A DNA stretch of 64,000 bases from an uncultured Oscillospiraceae bacterium (lineage in GTDB: Bacteria; Bacillota; Clostridia; Oscillospirales; Oscillospiraceae): the NCBI GenBank assembly GCA_910587645.1, contig CAJUNA010000007.1, positions 33,156 to 97,155 of the forward strand, read 5' to 3'. Below, piece after piece: positions 41,577-49,300 of this stretch. The position numbers were made by a program, and so were the translations under genes. The notes under the pieces were generated by a model. That model saw nothing but the letters and a program-made list of their open reading frames with translations. It searched no databases and was not told the DNA's origin. Every line of letters begins with the position of its first letter. Positions within the stretch are counted from its first letter, which is position 1.

Positions 41577-42041
41577 ATGAATATACAGGAATTTACTTTT
41601 AGTGGTTACCGCCTGTCGGTGGACGTGGAGCGGACGAGGGCTTGGTATGCCGCGCAGACGATGCCTGGGGTGACGTGTACCTGCGCCGGGTGCAGGAATT
41701 TTGTCCAGGCGGTCAAACTGCTGCCGGACGAGGTGAATGCTTTTTTCGCCCAGCTTGGCGTAGACCCGGCGCATCCCGCCGAAACGAGCTGGTTTCCCGG
41801 TACCCGGAAGGAAGCCAATGGGGATGCGTGGTATCATATCTGTGGGGAAATCCTGGAAATGGTAACGGCGGCGCCGGGACAGCGGTGGGGGGATATCCTC
41901 CGTGTGGCGGAGAAATTTGACGCCTGCTTTCATACAGAGTGCCATCTTCTGCCGGACGGCTTCCCCCGGCCCTGCTTCCAGATGGACGTCATCTTTGGCC
42001 TGCCGTGGGTGCTGGAGGATGAGAACCTGGATTTGCTGTAA
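41577..42041 (+). CDS. Conserved-looking hypothetical protein with cysteine cluster
   Basis: A 154-residue soluble protein. Near residue 34 it has CTCAGCRNF, and further on ETSWFPGTRKE, YHICGEI and FHTECHLLP. The CxCxxC group with later C/H residues may bind metal. It ends with an aromatic-acidic tail (FGLPWVLEDENLDLL). No family recognised. The ATG lies in an A/T-rich stretch with no clear ribosome site. It stands between recO and mutS2 and may share their transcript. Confidence 0.7.
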   Translation: MNIQEFTFSGYRLSVDVERTRAWYAAQTMPGVTCTCAGCRNFVQAVKLLPDEVNAFFAQLGVDPAHPAETSWFPGTRKEANGDAWYHICGEILEMVTAAPGQRWGDILRVAEKFDACFHTECHLLPDGFPRPCFQMDVIFGLPWVLEDENLDLL

Positions 42042-42085
42042 CAGGATAGGCAGAATGCGAGCCTTAATTTAGGAGAACAATAACA

Positions 42086-44470
42086 ATGAGTGAACTATTT
42101 GATAAATCTATACGGACCTTAGAGCTGCCCGCCGTGCTGAACATGCTGGCGGAGCAGACCAACAGCGGGGAATCCAGGGAACGCGCCCTGGCCACTGTCC
42201 CCCAGACCGATGTGGACGATGTGAAGCGCCTACAGGACGAAACCGATGCCGCCCGGGATATGATCGGATTGAAAGGCTCCCCCGCCTTTTCCGGCATCAA
42301 GCCGGTGGTGGAGAGCCTGTACCGTGCCGACCACGGCGGGGCGCTGAACACCCGGGAGCTGCTGGACATCGCTGGGGTGCTGCGCTGCGCGCGGCGGGTA
42401 CGGGACTATTTCAATGACGATGGGAAGAAATCCGCCATTGACTACCTGTTTTTTGCCCTGCGGGGGAACCATTTCCTGGAGGAAAGGATTTTTACCGCTA
42501 TCCTGGAGGAGGACGTGATTGCCGACAACGCCAGCCCGGAGCTGGCGGACATCCGCCGTCACAAGCGGGTGGCCGCGTCCAAGGGGCGGCAGATCTTGCA
42601 GAAGATCATCTCCTCCCAGAGCTACAGCAAGGTTTTGCAGGAGGCCATCATTACCCAGCGGGACGGCCGCTTCGTGGTGCCGGTAAAGGCGGAGTTCCGG
42701 GGGAGCCTGCCGGGGCTGGTGCATGACGTGTCCTCCAGCGGGGCCACCATCTTTGTGGAGCCTATGGGGGTAGTCCAGGCCAACAACGAGCTGAAAGAGC
42801 TGGAAGCCAAGGAGAAAAAGGAGATTGAGCGGATTTTGCGGGAGCTGTCCGCCGATGCGGCGGGGTGCCACCGGGACATTCTGTCGGACTACGACATGCT
42901 GGTGCGCCTGGACCTGATTTTTGCCCGGGGACAGCTTAGCTATAAGATGAACGGCTCCCGCCCCGAAATCCGCCGCAACGGCAGCGTCTATCTGCGCCAC
43001 GCCCGCCATCCGCTGCTGGATTCCGGGAAGGCGGTGCCGATCACCATTGAGCTGGGGCAGAAGTTTGACACCCTGGTCATCACCGGCCCTAACACCGGCG
43101 GCAAGACCGTCAGCCTTAAGACGTTGGGGCTGCTGACGCTGATGGCCCAGTGCGGCCTGCACATCCCTGCTGATTTTGGCAGCGCGGTGAGCGTATTTGA
43201 CCGGGTGCTGGCGGACATCGGCGATGAACAGAGCATTGAGCAGAGCTTGTCTACCTTCTCCGCCCATATGGTGAACATTGTCAAAATCCTGGATGAAGCG
43301 GACAGCCACAGCCTGATCCTTTTCGATGAGCTGGGGGCGGGGACAGACCCCATTGAGGGCGCCGCCTTGGCTATTGCCATCATCCAGCATGTCCGGGACC
43401 GGGGCGGCAAGATCGCCGCCACCACCCACTACGCGGAGCTGAAAACCTTCGCCATGACCACCCAGGGGGTGGAAAACGCCAGCTGTGAGTTTGATGTAGA
43501 GACTCTGCGGCCTACCTACAAGCTGTTGATTGGGATTCCGGGGAAATCCAACGCCTTTGCCATCTCCCAAAGGCTGGGGCTGGATCCGGCGGTGATTGAG
43601 ACCGCCAAGGCGCAGATGGACAGCGAGTCCATCCGCTTTGAGGACGTCCTGACCCAATTGGAGGAAAAACGCCAGCGGTTGGAGAAGGATCAGACGGAAG
43701 CGGAGCGCCTTCGCACCCAGCGGGAAGCGGACGCGAAACGCGCCCATGAGTTCCGGGAGCAGATGGAACGGGCCAAGGAAAACGCCCGAACCCGGGGCGA
43801 GGCGGAAGCCCGCCGCATCATCCGGGAAGCCCGCGCCCAGGCGGACGCCATCTTCGAGGAGCTGGGCCGCCTGCGGAAGGAACAGGAGAAAGCCGCCAAC
43901 TGGCAGGCGGTCAACGATGCCCGGGCAGCTATCCGCGGGCAGCTCAACCAGGCGGAGGAGGAATTGCACTTCGAAGTAGAAAAAGAACCCCTTCCCGCCC
44001 CCAGCCGCCCCATCCGGGAGGGTGACCTGGTAGAGCTGGGCGGCACCAGGAAGCAGGCGGTTGTCCAGGCGGTCAATGGCGAAAAGCTGCAACTGCTGGC
44101 CGGGAACATGAAATTGACGGTAAAAGCCAGCGAAGTCCGCCTCATTGAGGACGCGGAAGCTGTAGCGAAAAAGGAAGCAAAAAAACGGGCCGCCGCAACC
44201 GTCCGGTTAGCGGGCGCGCGGGCGGCGGTAAACGAGCTGGATATCCGGGGCCTGATGACGGACGAAGCAGACCTGCAAGTAGAGCGTTTCATCGACAACG
44301 CGGTGGTAGGCAAGCTGAACATTGTGACTATCATCCACGGCAAGGGCACCGGCGCGCTGCGCAAGGCAGTCCATCAGCAGCTTAAGAGGCACCCATCGGT
44401 AAAATCCTTCCGGCTGGGCCGGTACGGCGAGGGGGAGGACGGCGTCACCGTGGTAGAGCTAAAACAGTAA
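42086..44470 (+). CDS. mutS2: Endonuclease MutS2
   Basis: A 794-residue MutS-like ATPase without mismatch-recognition domains, linked to suppression of recombination and, in Bacillus, to rescue of collided ribosomes. Walker A is GPNTGGKTV (about 334-342), Walker B LFDELGAGTDP, followed by the ST-x-H region TTHYAEL. A coiled coil spans about 515-630 and the C-terminal Smr nuclease domain holds LDIRG and IHGKGTGALR. AGGAGA stands before the ATG. Confidence 0.96.
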   Translation: MSELFDKSIRTLELPAVLNMLAEQTNSGESRERALATVPQTDVDDVKRLQDETDAARDMIGLKGSPAFSGIKPVVESLYRADHGGALNTRELLDIAGVLRCARRVRDYFNDDGKKSAIDYLFFALRGNHFLEERIFTAILEEDVIADNASPELADIRRHKRVAASKGRQILQKIISSQSYSKVLQEAIITQRDGRFVVPVKAEFRGSLPGLVHDVSSSGATIFVEPMGVVQANNELKELEAKEKKEIERILRELSADAAGCHRDILSDYDMLVRLDLIFARGQLSYKMNGSRPEIRRNGSVYLRHARHPLLDSGKAVPITIELGQKFDTLVITGPNTGGKTVSLKTLGLLTLMAQCGLHIPADFGSAVSVFDRVLADIGDEQSIEQSLSTFSAHMVNIVKILDEADSHSLILFDELGAGTDPIEGAALAIAIIQHVRDRGGKIAATTHYAELKTFAMTTQGVENASCEFDVETLRPTYKLLIGIPGKSNAFAISQRLGLDPAVIETAKAQMDSESIRFEDVLTQLEEKRQRLEKDQTEAERLRTQREADAKRAHEFREQMERAKENARTRGEAEARRIIREARAQADAIFEELGRLRKEQEKAANWQAVNDARAAIRGQLNQAEEELHFEVEKEPLPAPSRPIREGDLVELGGTRKQAVVQAVNGEKLQLLAGNMKLTVKASEVRLIEDAEAVAKKEAKKRAAATVRLAGARAAVNELDIRGLMTDEADLQVERFIDNAVVGKLNIVTIIHGKGTGALRKAVHQQLKRHPSVKSFRLGRYGEGEDGVTVVELKQ

Positions 44471-44528
44471 CCCTGTGCCGGCACGAACCATTGGGAAACC
44501 GCCGTTTGGGGCGCATACCATAAGGAAG

Positions 44529-44573
44529 GCAATACCCGCCGGGAGGAAGCTGCTTTCCGGCGGGTGTTGCTTT
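44529..44573 (+). terminator. Terminator after mutS2
   Basis: Arms GCAATACCCGCCGG (44529-44542) and CCGGCGGGTGTTGC (44557-44570), 14 bp with one wobble, then TTTAT. Confidence 0.75.
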
Positions 44574-44612
44574 ATGTTAGGCAACAAATCAGGGGCTAAG
44601 GAGAAAAACAGC

Positions 44613-45218
44613 ATGAACAGGATAATACCAAGAATCGGCTCAGGGATCGTTACTGTGGCAGTATTTCTTTTTGCGGTCTGTTTGATCATTAACTTTCCGT
44701 TTGGCGCATACTTTGTATGTATGTTCCTGCCGGTTGGTTATATTATGATGGCCGCAGGGCTGCATCATGAAAGTGATGAAAACCGGCGTGTGGCCGCCAA
44801 TACCGGGATGGCGTTTGCGGTCATTTACGCAGTATTGGTGTTTCTTGTATATTTTGCGCAAACAACAAGCGTCCGTTTCGGCGGGTTGAGCGAGCAGGCA
44901 CAAGGTATCCTGGATTTCCAAAGAGGAGGGCTCATGTTCAATTATGACCTGCTGGGGTACGGAATGATGGCTCTTTCCACATTTTTCATAGGCCTGTCTG
45001 TCCAAGCGGACAGCAAAGCAGACAAGTGGATGAAAGCTCTCATGATGATCCATGGTATTTTCTTTTTCAGCTGCTTTATCATGCCAATGACGGATGTGTT
45101 CATCAGTATGTCAGATGGAAGCGCAAATACGGGAGGCATTGCCGCGCTTACCGCATGGTGTGCATACTTTTTTCCCATTGGGATACTGGCATACAGGCAT
45201 TTTGGGAAGGGAGCCTGA
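44613..45218 (+). CDS. Polytopic membrane protein, unknown
   Basis: A 201-residue protein with six likely membrane segments (SGIVTVAVFLFAVCLIINF, YFVCMFLPVGYIMMAAG, a segment around AFAVIYAVLVFLVYF, and three more) and short loops. AAGGAG precedes ATG 44613. Base composition is clearly lower in GC than mutS2, which hints at transfer. It looks like the DUF4386-type or similar small membrane families, but I cannot assign it. It lies between two terminators and is on its own. Confidence 0.75.
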   Translation: MNRIIPRIGSGIVTVAVFLFAVCLIINFPFGAYFVCMFLPVGYIMMAAGLHHESDENRRVAANTGMAFAVIYAVLVFLVYFAQTTSVRFGGLSEQAQGILDFQRGGLMFNYDLLGYGMMALSTFFIGLSVQADSKADKWMKALMMIHGIFFFSCFIMPMTDVFISMSDGSANTGGIAALTAWCAYFFPIGILAYRHFGKGA

Positions 45219-45291
45219 CCGTTCCCGGTTTGTGGTCCCCCTCCGTGGGTACATCCCTTGAAAGTGCCATAATGGGTTTACACAAAATAAA

Positions 45292-45336
45292 AAGAGCGCG
45301 GCAAACCCCAGCGGTCTGCCACGCTCTTAATTTCTT
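45292..45336 (+). terminator. Terminator after the membrane protein gene
   Basis: AAGAGCG-c-GGCA pairs with TGCC-a-CGCTCTT and is followed by AATTTCTTT. Confidence 0.7.
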
Positions 45337-45384
45337 TATGAACCCCTGCCCGTTGAGACGGCCTTTTCTTAAAAATATTTGGTG

Positions 45385-45413
45385 TTGCAAAAAAGGAAAA
45401 CCTCTCTTATAAT
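45385..45413 (+). promoter_or_regulatory. Promoter of the kinase-like gene
   Basis: TTGCAA (45385-45390) and a perfect TATAAT (45408-45413), 17 bases apart. Confidence 0.8.
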
Positions 45414-45474
45414 GGAAACAGACCACCGTATGTACGCGGGATTTGATTTTTGATGGATTATGGGAGACAGAACG

Positions 45475-46578
45475 ATGCCGAGAGCGGATGTATATTTGCA
45501 GGATGCCCTTGCCGCCTTTGACTTCGGCGCGCCGGTTGAGCGCGCGGAGCGGTTCGGGCAGGGACATATCAACGACACCTTTGTGGTGCGCACACAATCG
45601 GAGGACTGCCGCCGCTTCATTTTGCAGCGAATCAGCCCTGTGGCTTTCAAACGGCCTGACCAACTTATGGAAAACGCGGCGGGCATCACCGGATACTTAG
45701 CCAGGGAACTGGAAAAAACCGGCGGCGATGTGCGGCGGGGTACGCTGCATTTCCTCCGCACCAAGGATGGAGGCTGCTATTACACAGACGGGGACGGCGG
45801 CGCATGGCGGGCGTATCCTTTTGTAGAGGGGACGGTATGCTACGAGACGGCGGAGACGCCTGAGCTGTTTGCCGCCTCGGGCCGCGCTTTCGGCCGGTTC
45901 CAGCGGCTATTGCAGGGGTATCCGGCGCAAACGCTGTATGAGACAATCCCCCATTTCCATGACACGGAGGACCGGCTGGCCAAGCTGAAGGCTGCCGTGG
46001 AGGCAGATCCCTTGGGCCGGGCGGCTGGCTGCGCCAGGGAGATTGCATTTGTGCTGGCCCGGGAGAAGGACTGCTCCGTGGCGCTCCAGGCTCAGCGGGA
46101 TGGGAAGCTGCCCTTGCGCGTGACCCACAACGACACGAAACTGAATAATGTGCTGATGGATGAAGAAACCGGCGAAGGGGTCTGCATCGTGGATCTGGAC
46201 ACGGTAATGCCAGGGCTGTCCATCAATGATTTCGGGGATTCCATCCGGTTTGGCGCGAACCACTGCGCCGAGGACGAGCGGGACCTGAGCAAGGTCAATC
46301 TGGATCTGGGCCTGTTTGAGATATACACCCGAGCCTTTTTGGAGGGCGCGGACGGAACGCTGACAGAGGAGGAGGTCAATTATCTCCCCTGGGGCGCGAA
46401 GCTGATGACGCTGGAGTGTGGGATGCGGTTCCTCACCGACCATCTGGAGGGGGATGCCTACTTCCACATCGAGCGGGAAGGGCAGAACCTGGACCGCTGC
46501 CGCACGCAGTTCAAGCTGGTTTCCGACATGGAAGCCCACTGGCCCGCGCTGGAGGGCATTGTAGCGCGCTGCCGCTGA
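45475..46578 (+). CDS. APH-fold phosphotransferase, NahK-like (N-acetylhexosamine kinase type)
   Basis: A 367-residue kinase of the aminoglycoside-phosphotransferase fold. The catalytic loop is THNDTKLNNVL (about 225-235) and the metal motif VDLDTVMPG (about 246-254), followed by DFGDSIRFGAN. That last string is characteristic of N-acetylhexosamine 1-kinases of the lacto-N-biose/galacto-N-biose pathway, so a sugar kinase is likelier than drug resistance. No other genes of that pathway adjoin. ATG 45475 has GGGAGA upstream; an in-frame ATG at 45460 is the alternative. Confidence 0.82.
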   Translation: MPRADVYLQDALAAFDFGAPVERAERFGQGHINDTFVVRTQSEDCRRFILQRISPVAFKRPDQLMENAAGITGYLARELEKTGGDVRRGTLHFLRTKDGGCYYTDGDGGAWRAYPFVEGTVCYETAETPELFAASGRAFGRFQRLLQGYPAQTLYETIPHFHDTEDRLAKLKAAVEADPLGRAAGCAREIAFVLAREKDCSVALQAQRDGKLPLRVTHNDTKLNNVLMDEETGEGVCIVDLDTVMPGLSINDFGDSIRFGANHCAEDERDLSKVNLDLGLFEIYTRAFLEGADGTLTEEEVNYLPWGAKLMTLECGMRFLTDHLEGDAYFHIEREGQNLDRCRTQFKLVSDMEAHWPALEGIVARCR

Positions 46579-46622
46579 TGGGTAATTCCCTTTTTCACGC
46601 GAATCGTCTGGCCCGTCCCCGG

Positions 46623-46649
46623 AAAAACCGGTGGATGGGCCGGTTTTTT
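46623..46649 (+). terminator. Terminator after the kinase-like gene
   Basis: AAAAACCGG (46623-46631) pairs with CCGGTTTTTT (46640-46649), ending in a T6 run. Confidence 0.8.
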
Positions 46650-46688
46650 CCTGCCGTTTATTTTCTGTGTGAAAAATGGTTTTGCTTC

Positions 46689-46717
46689 TTGCTGTTGAGG
46701 AGAAAATCTGTTATAAT
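46689..46717 (+). promoter_or_regulatory. Promoter of the c-di-GMP phosphorelay operon
   Basis: TTGCTG (46689-46694) and TATAAT (46712-46717), 17 bases apart, about 65 bases before the GTG start. Confidence 0.75.
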
Positions 46718-46786
46718 GTAAAAGTATGTTTATACCCTGTTTCCCCCGCGCCCCGGCGCGGAGGTTTAACCGCTAGAAGAAGGGAT

Positions 46787-48898
46787 GTGACTTCCATCAA
46801 TAGAGAACAGACGCGCAGACAGCGAATTTTGATTGCGGACGATTCGGAAATGAACCGCTCCATCCTGGCGGATATGCTGGGGGAGGAATACGAAATCCTG
46901 GAAGCCGAAAACGGCGTGGAGGCGGTCAGCGCCCTCCAGAAGTGCCGCATGGAGATCGACCTGGTTCTGCTGGACATCGTTATGCCGGAGATGGACGGCT
47001 TCGAGGTCCTTACCGTTATGAACCGGAACAATTGGATCGAAGACGTTCCTGTTATCATGATCTCCGCCGAAACCGCCCCGGCCCATGTTGAGCGGGCCTA
47101 TAACCTGGGAGTGACGGACTTCATCACCCGTCCCTTCAACGCCCTGGTAGTCCACCGCCGGGTGGTCAACACTACCCTGCTGTACGCCAAGCAGAAAAAG
47201 CTGGTGAGCATGGTGGCCGACCAGATTTATGAAAAAGAGCGGCAGAACACCCTGATGATCGACATTCTCAGCCATATCGTAGAGTTCCGTAATGGCGAAA
47301 GCGGCCAGCATGTGCTGCATATCCGCACACTGACGGAGCTGTTTCTGCAACGTCTGGCGCTGAAAACCGACCGATATCAGCTTACGCCGGTGGATATCAA
47401 TTTAATTTGCATTGCCTCCGCCCTTCACGATGTGGGCAAGATCGGCATTGCCAGCGAAGTCCTCAACAAGCCCGGGCGGCTGACCAATGAGGAGTTCGCC
47501 ATCATGAAGACCCACACCACCATCGGCTCCGACATGATGGACGCAGCCCCGGTCCACGGCTCCGAGCCGCTGATTAGGGTCGCCCGGGACATCTGCCGCT
47601 GGCACCACGAACGTTGGGACGGCCGGGGCTACCCCGATGGCCTGAAAGGGGATGACATCCCTATCTCCGCCCAGATCGTTGCCTTGGCGGACGTATACGA
47701 TGCCCTTACCAGCCCACGGGTCTACAAGCCCGCTTTCCCCCACGAAAAGGCGGTAGCCATGATCCTCAACGGCGAGTGCGGGTGCTTTAACCCCTTGCTG
47801 CTGGAAATTTTGCAGGAGGCTGCCGCCCAGCTCCCCGAGCACATGCAGGGCAGCGGCGACCACGCCCGGGCCGCCCAGATGGAAATGCGCTCTGTGGCCC
47901 AGGAGATGCACCACTATGAGGAGCTGTCCGCTTCCGAGCGGACCTTGCAGCTATTGGAGCATGAGCGGATGAAATACAGTTTCTTTGCCGCCATGAGCCA
48001 GGAGATCCAGTTTGAGTACACTGTCAATCCCCCCATCGTCACCCTCAACACCTGGGGCGCGAACCGGCTGGGGCTGAAGGAAACGGTAATGGATCCCCTC
48101 CACAATGCCAAAGTGGAAGCCATCATGAACCCCGGCAGCCTGGAAGGGCTGATCAAGGCCCTGCGCAGTACCACACCCGCCCAGCCTATTGTCAAATATG
48201 AGTGCAAGACCCTCCACGAAGGGGAAGAACGCTGGTGCCGGATCATTGCCCGGGCCACTTGGAGCGCGGACGAGCCGCCCCAGTATACCGGCGCCATCGG
48301 CAAGGCGGTGGATATCCACGATTCCCAGATGAAGCTGGCAGCCCTGGAGCGGCTGGCCTCCCACGATACCCTCACAGGCCTGCTCAACCACGCCAGCGCC
48401 AAAAAGGAGATCGTCCACCGGCTGGAATGCAACCCCGACCGGCAATTCGCCATGGTGATTTTCGACCTGGACTATTTCAAAAACGCCAACAATACATACG
48501 GCCACATTTTTGGCGACAACGTGCTGAAATTCCTGGCGGACCGGCTCCAGGAGAGCATCCGCGGCGGGGATATTGCCGCCCGGGTGGGCGGGGACGAGTT
48601 CCTGCTGTTCCTGGAATACGGCGGGGAGCTGGAGCCAGTGGTCTCCCGTATTTACCACGCCATTTCCGGCAGCAGGTTTGAGGAATTCCCCATTTCCCTC
48701 AGTATGGGCGTAGCCCGCACCGACGCGGTGGGCACCGATTACGAAACCCTGTTCCACGCAGCGGACCAGGCCCTTTACAAGGTCAAGCGGTCTGGCCGGG
48801 GCGCTTTCGCCTTTTATGATGAGAGCATGGTGAACATGCTCTCGGTTATCTCGCCCATCGATGGCGGCCATCACGAGGAAGGAGAGAACAAACAATGA
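46787..48898 (+). CDS. Response regulator with HD-GYP and GGDEF domains
   Basis: A 703-residue cytoplasmic response regulator predicted to both break and make cyclic-di-GMP. Receiver: LIADDSEMN at the start, phosphoacceptor Asp63 in LLDIVMPEMDG. HD-GYP: ALHDVGKIGI (His214-Asp215) and HHERWDGRGYP (about 273-283), both intact. A PAS-like linker spans about 395-525. GGDEF signature at 601-605 with an RxxD inhibitory site at 592-595. So all catalytic and feedback residues are present. The GTG start has only a weak AGAAGG site; the upstream open frame crosses the promoter. The stop overlaps the HPt gene by 4 bases. Confidence 0.92.
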   Translation: MTSINREQTRRQRILIADDSEMNRSILADMLGEEYEILEAENGVEAVSALQKCRMEIDLVLLDIVMPEMDGFEVLTVMNRNNWIEDVPVIMISAETAPAHVERAYNLGVTDFITRPFNALVVHRRVVNTTLLYAKQKKLVSMVADQIYEKERQNTLMIDILSHIVEFRNGESGQHVLHIRTLTELFLQRLALKTDRYQLTPVDINLICIASALHDVGKIGIASEVLNKPGRLTNEEFAIMKTHTTIGSDMMDAAPVHGSEPLIRVARDICRWHHERWDGRGYPDGLKGDDIPISAQIVALADVYDALTSPRVYKPAFPHEKAVAMILNGECGCFNPLLLEILQEAAAQLPEHMQGSGDHARAAQMEMRSVAQEMHHYEELSASERTLQLLEHERMKYSFFAAMSQEIQFEYTVNPPIVTLNTWGANRLGLKETVMDPLHNAKVEAIMNPGSLEGLIKALRSTTPAQPIVKYECKTLHEGEERWCRIIARATWSADEPPQYTGAIGKAVDIHDSQMKLAALERLASHDTLTGLLNHASAKKEIVHRLECNPDRQFAMVIFDLDYFKNANNTYGHIFGDNVLKFLADRLQESIRGGDIAARVGGDEFLLFLEYGGELEPVVSRIYHAISGSRFEEFPISLSMGVARTDAVGTDYETLFHAADQALYKVKRSGRGAFAFYDESMVNMLSVISPIDGGHHEEGENKQ

Positions 48899-49257
48899 CC
48901 TTACAGGAATGCTACGCCGCCATGGGCGGCGATTACCAGGGCGTTATGGGCCGCCTGCCCAGCGAACGGATGGTACAGAAATTCGTTCTGAAGTTCTTGA
49001 ACGATGGCAGTTATGACCTGCTGCTCCGTTCCATGGAGGAGGGGAACTACGCCGAGGCCTTCCGCGCCGCCCATACCATTAAAGGCGTGTGCCAGAATTT
49101 GGATTTTACCACGCTCTACCAATCCAGCAGCCAGCTCAGCGAAGCCCTTCGCAACGGTCTCTCGCCGGAGGCGCCCGCCCTGGTAGAGCAGGTAAAGGCG
49201 GACTATACAAAGACGGTGGCGGCCATCCGGGCTTTCCAGGAATCCACAGGCGCATAG
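48895..49257 (+). CDS. Stand-alone histidine phosphotransfer (HPt) protein
   Basis: A 120-residue helical phosphocarrier with the HPt motif AAHTIKGVCQNL, phosphohistidine at residue 60. It should shuttle phosphate between the hybrid kinase's receiver domains and the c-di-GMP regulator. The ATG overlaps the previous stop (ATGA) and the kinase starts 43 bases on, so the three genes form one relay. Confidence 0.92.
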   Translation: MTLQECYAAMGGDYQGVMGRLPSERMVQKFVLKFLNDGSYDLLLRSMEEGNYAEAFRAAHTIKGVCQNLDFTTLYQSSSQLSEALRNGLSPEAPALVEQVKADYTKTVAAIRAFQESTGA

Positions 49258-49300
49258 AAGCCCTCCGGCAAGCTGTGAAAGGAAGGAGGAGCTGGCGGTA

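Noticed and set aside
42230..44092. A 620-codon minus-strand frame opposite mutS2
   Set aside because: Antisense shadow; MutS2 has its full motif set on the other strand.
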